From Bacillota bacterium (GTDB lineage Bacteria; Bacillota; Clostridia; Oscillospirales; Acutalibacteraceae): a DNA stretch of 64,000 nt. Shown here one piece after another: positions 63,851-64,000 of this stretch (position 1 is the stretch's first letter; each line of letters opens with the position of its first letter). The notes beneath the pieces are model-generated. The model was not told the origin of the DNA. It worked only from the letters and a program-made list of their open reading frames with translations, and did not search any database. The DNA lies in assembly GCA_023390175.1 (NCBI GenBank), contig JAEWDK010000008.1:278085-342084 (forward strand), read 5' to 3'. The position numbers were made by a program, and so were the translations under genes.

Positions 63851-64000
63851 TGTAACGACCGCAACGTCAATGAAAAACTGTATGGTGATTCATTGCATAA
63901 GGTTGGATGAGAATACCGGGGGAATCCAAGGGGGATTTTATGGAGCCCTCCCGATGGGATTCAAAATCCCCCTTGGGCGTACTTTGCTGACTTTCGAACG
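63851..64000. repeat. Structured dispersed repeat, copy C (cut by window end)
   Basis: Starts TGTAACGACCGCAACGTCAATG, closely matching the 5' part of copy A; hairpin 1 is complete and hairpin 2 is cut by the edge. An AT-rich stretch similar to the 33-bp repeats lies just before it (about 63802-63835). Confidence 0.8.

Overview
The window looks like the chromosome of a spore-forming, low-to-mid-GC Gram-positive bacterium of the class Clostridia, most likely the Oscillospiraceae/Ruminococcaceae side of the order. The evidence is sporulation and germination genes (spoIIP, gpr, spoVAE), AGGAGG-type ribosome binding sites, frequent TTG/GTG starts, pyruvate phosphate dikinase, a SigV/RsiV-type sigma/anti-sigma pair, and the GGGtGRT/iron-sulfur scaffold pair. 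Genus assignment is inference. Nearly everything is ordinary chromosome; the left 1.2 kb is visibly AT-richer and probably foreign.

Layout. 1-1.2 kb: 5' part of a DNA methylase/nuclease gene, cut by the window edge. 1.6-3.7 kb: greA-lysS. 3.9-8.1 kb: ftsE-ftsX-M23 hydrolase-S41 protein, a cell-wall-hydrolysis module whose S41 member has lost its expected catalytic residues. 8.4-17.2 kb: CdaR-type regulator, MsmX-type ATPase, rsuA, a DUF4830 protein, an EF-G-like GTPase, fba, ogg. 17.6-22.3 kb: rlmB, a 1073-residue protein built on a catalytically degenerate P1B-type ATPase core, and a YczE-type membrane protein. 22.4-25.5 kb: DUF4358 lipoprotein and SGNH hydrolase with a structured leader, then sigV-rsiV. 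25.8-27.5 kb: GGGtGRT protein with an IscU-like scaffold. 28.3-32.5 kb: secA, then a compact holin/endolysin cassette without a phage.

32.6-45.7 kb is the classic Firmicutes block (read from the right) rpsT / gpr-spoIIP-two small membrane genes / lepA-hemW-transglutaminase / hrcA-grpE-dnaK-dnaJ, with a CIRCE operator before hrcA and a 220-bp inverted-repeat-bounded insert between dnaK and dnaJ. 46-53.8 kb: a 50-residue membrane protein, solitary spoVAE, HAD phosphatase, pirin, DODA-type dioxygenase, asnB with a CpXC protein, and mnmA with a Cys-cluster protein. 53.8-57.6 kb: repeats, a small sigma-like gene pair with a possible LexA box, a lipoprotein, tadA, a CPBP protease, and tRNA-Arg(CCU). 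57.8-63.8 kb: ppdK, then glmU(short)-prs-pth.

Several dispersed repeats stand out. A three-hairpin element of about 180 bp occurs three times (53.84, 62.90 and 63.85 kb) with compensatory base changes in its stems. A TATAAT-containing palindrome occurs twice (17.2 and 42.3 kb). A terminator-like unit is duplicated after prs. The points I consider most worth following are the degenerate P-type ATPase, the three-copy structured element, the pseudo-S41 protein in the ftsEX operon, the orphan lysis cassette and the GGGtGRT/scaffold pair.
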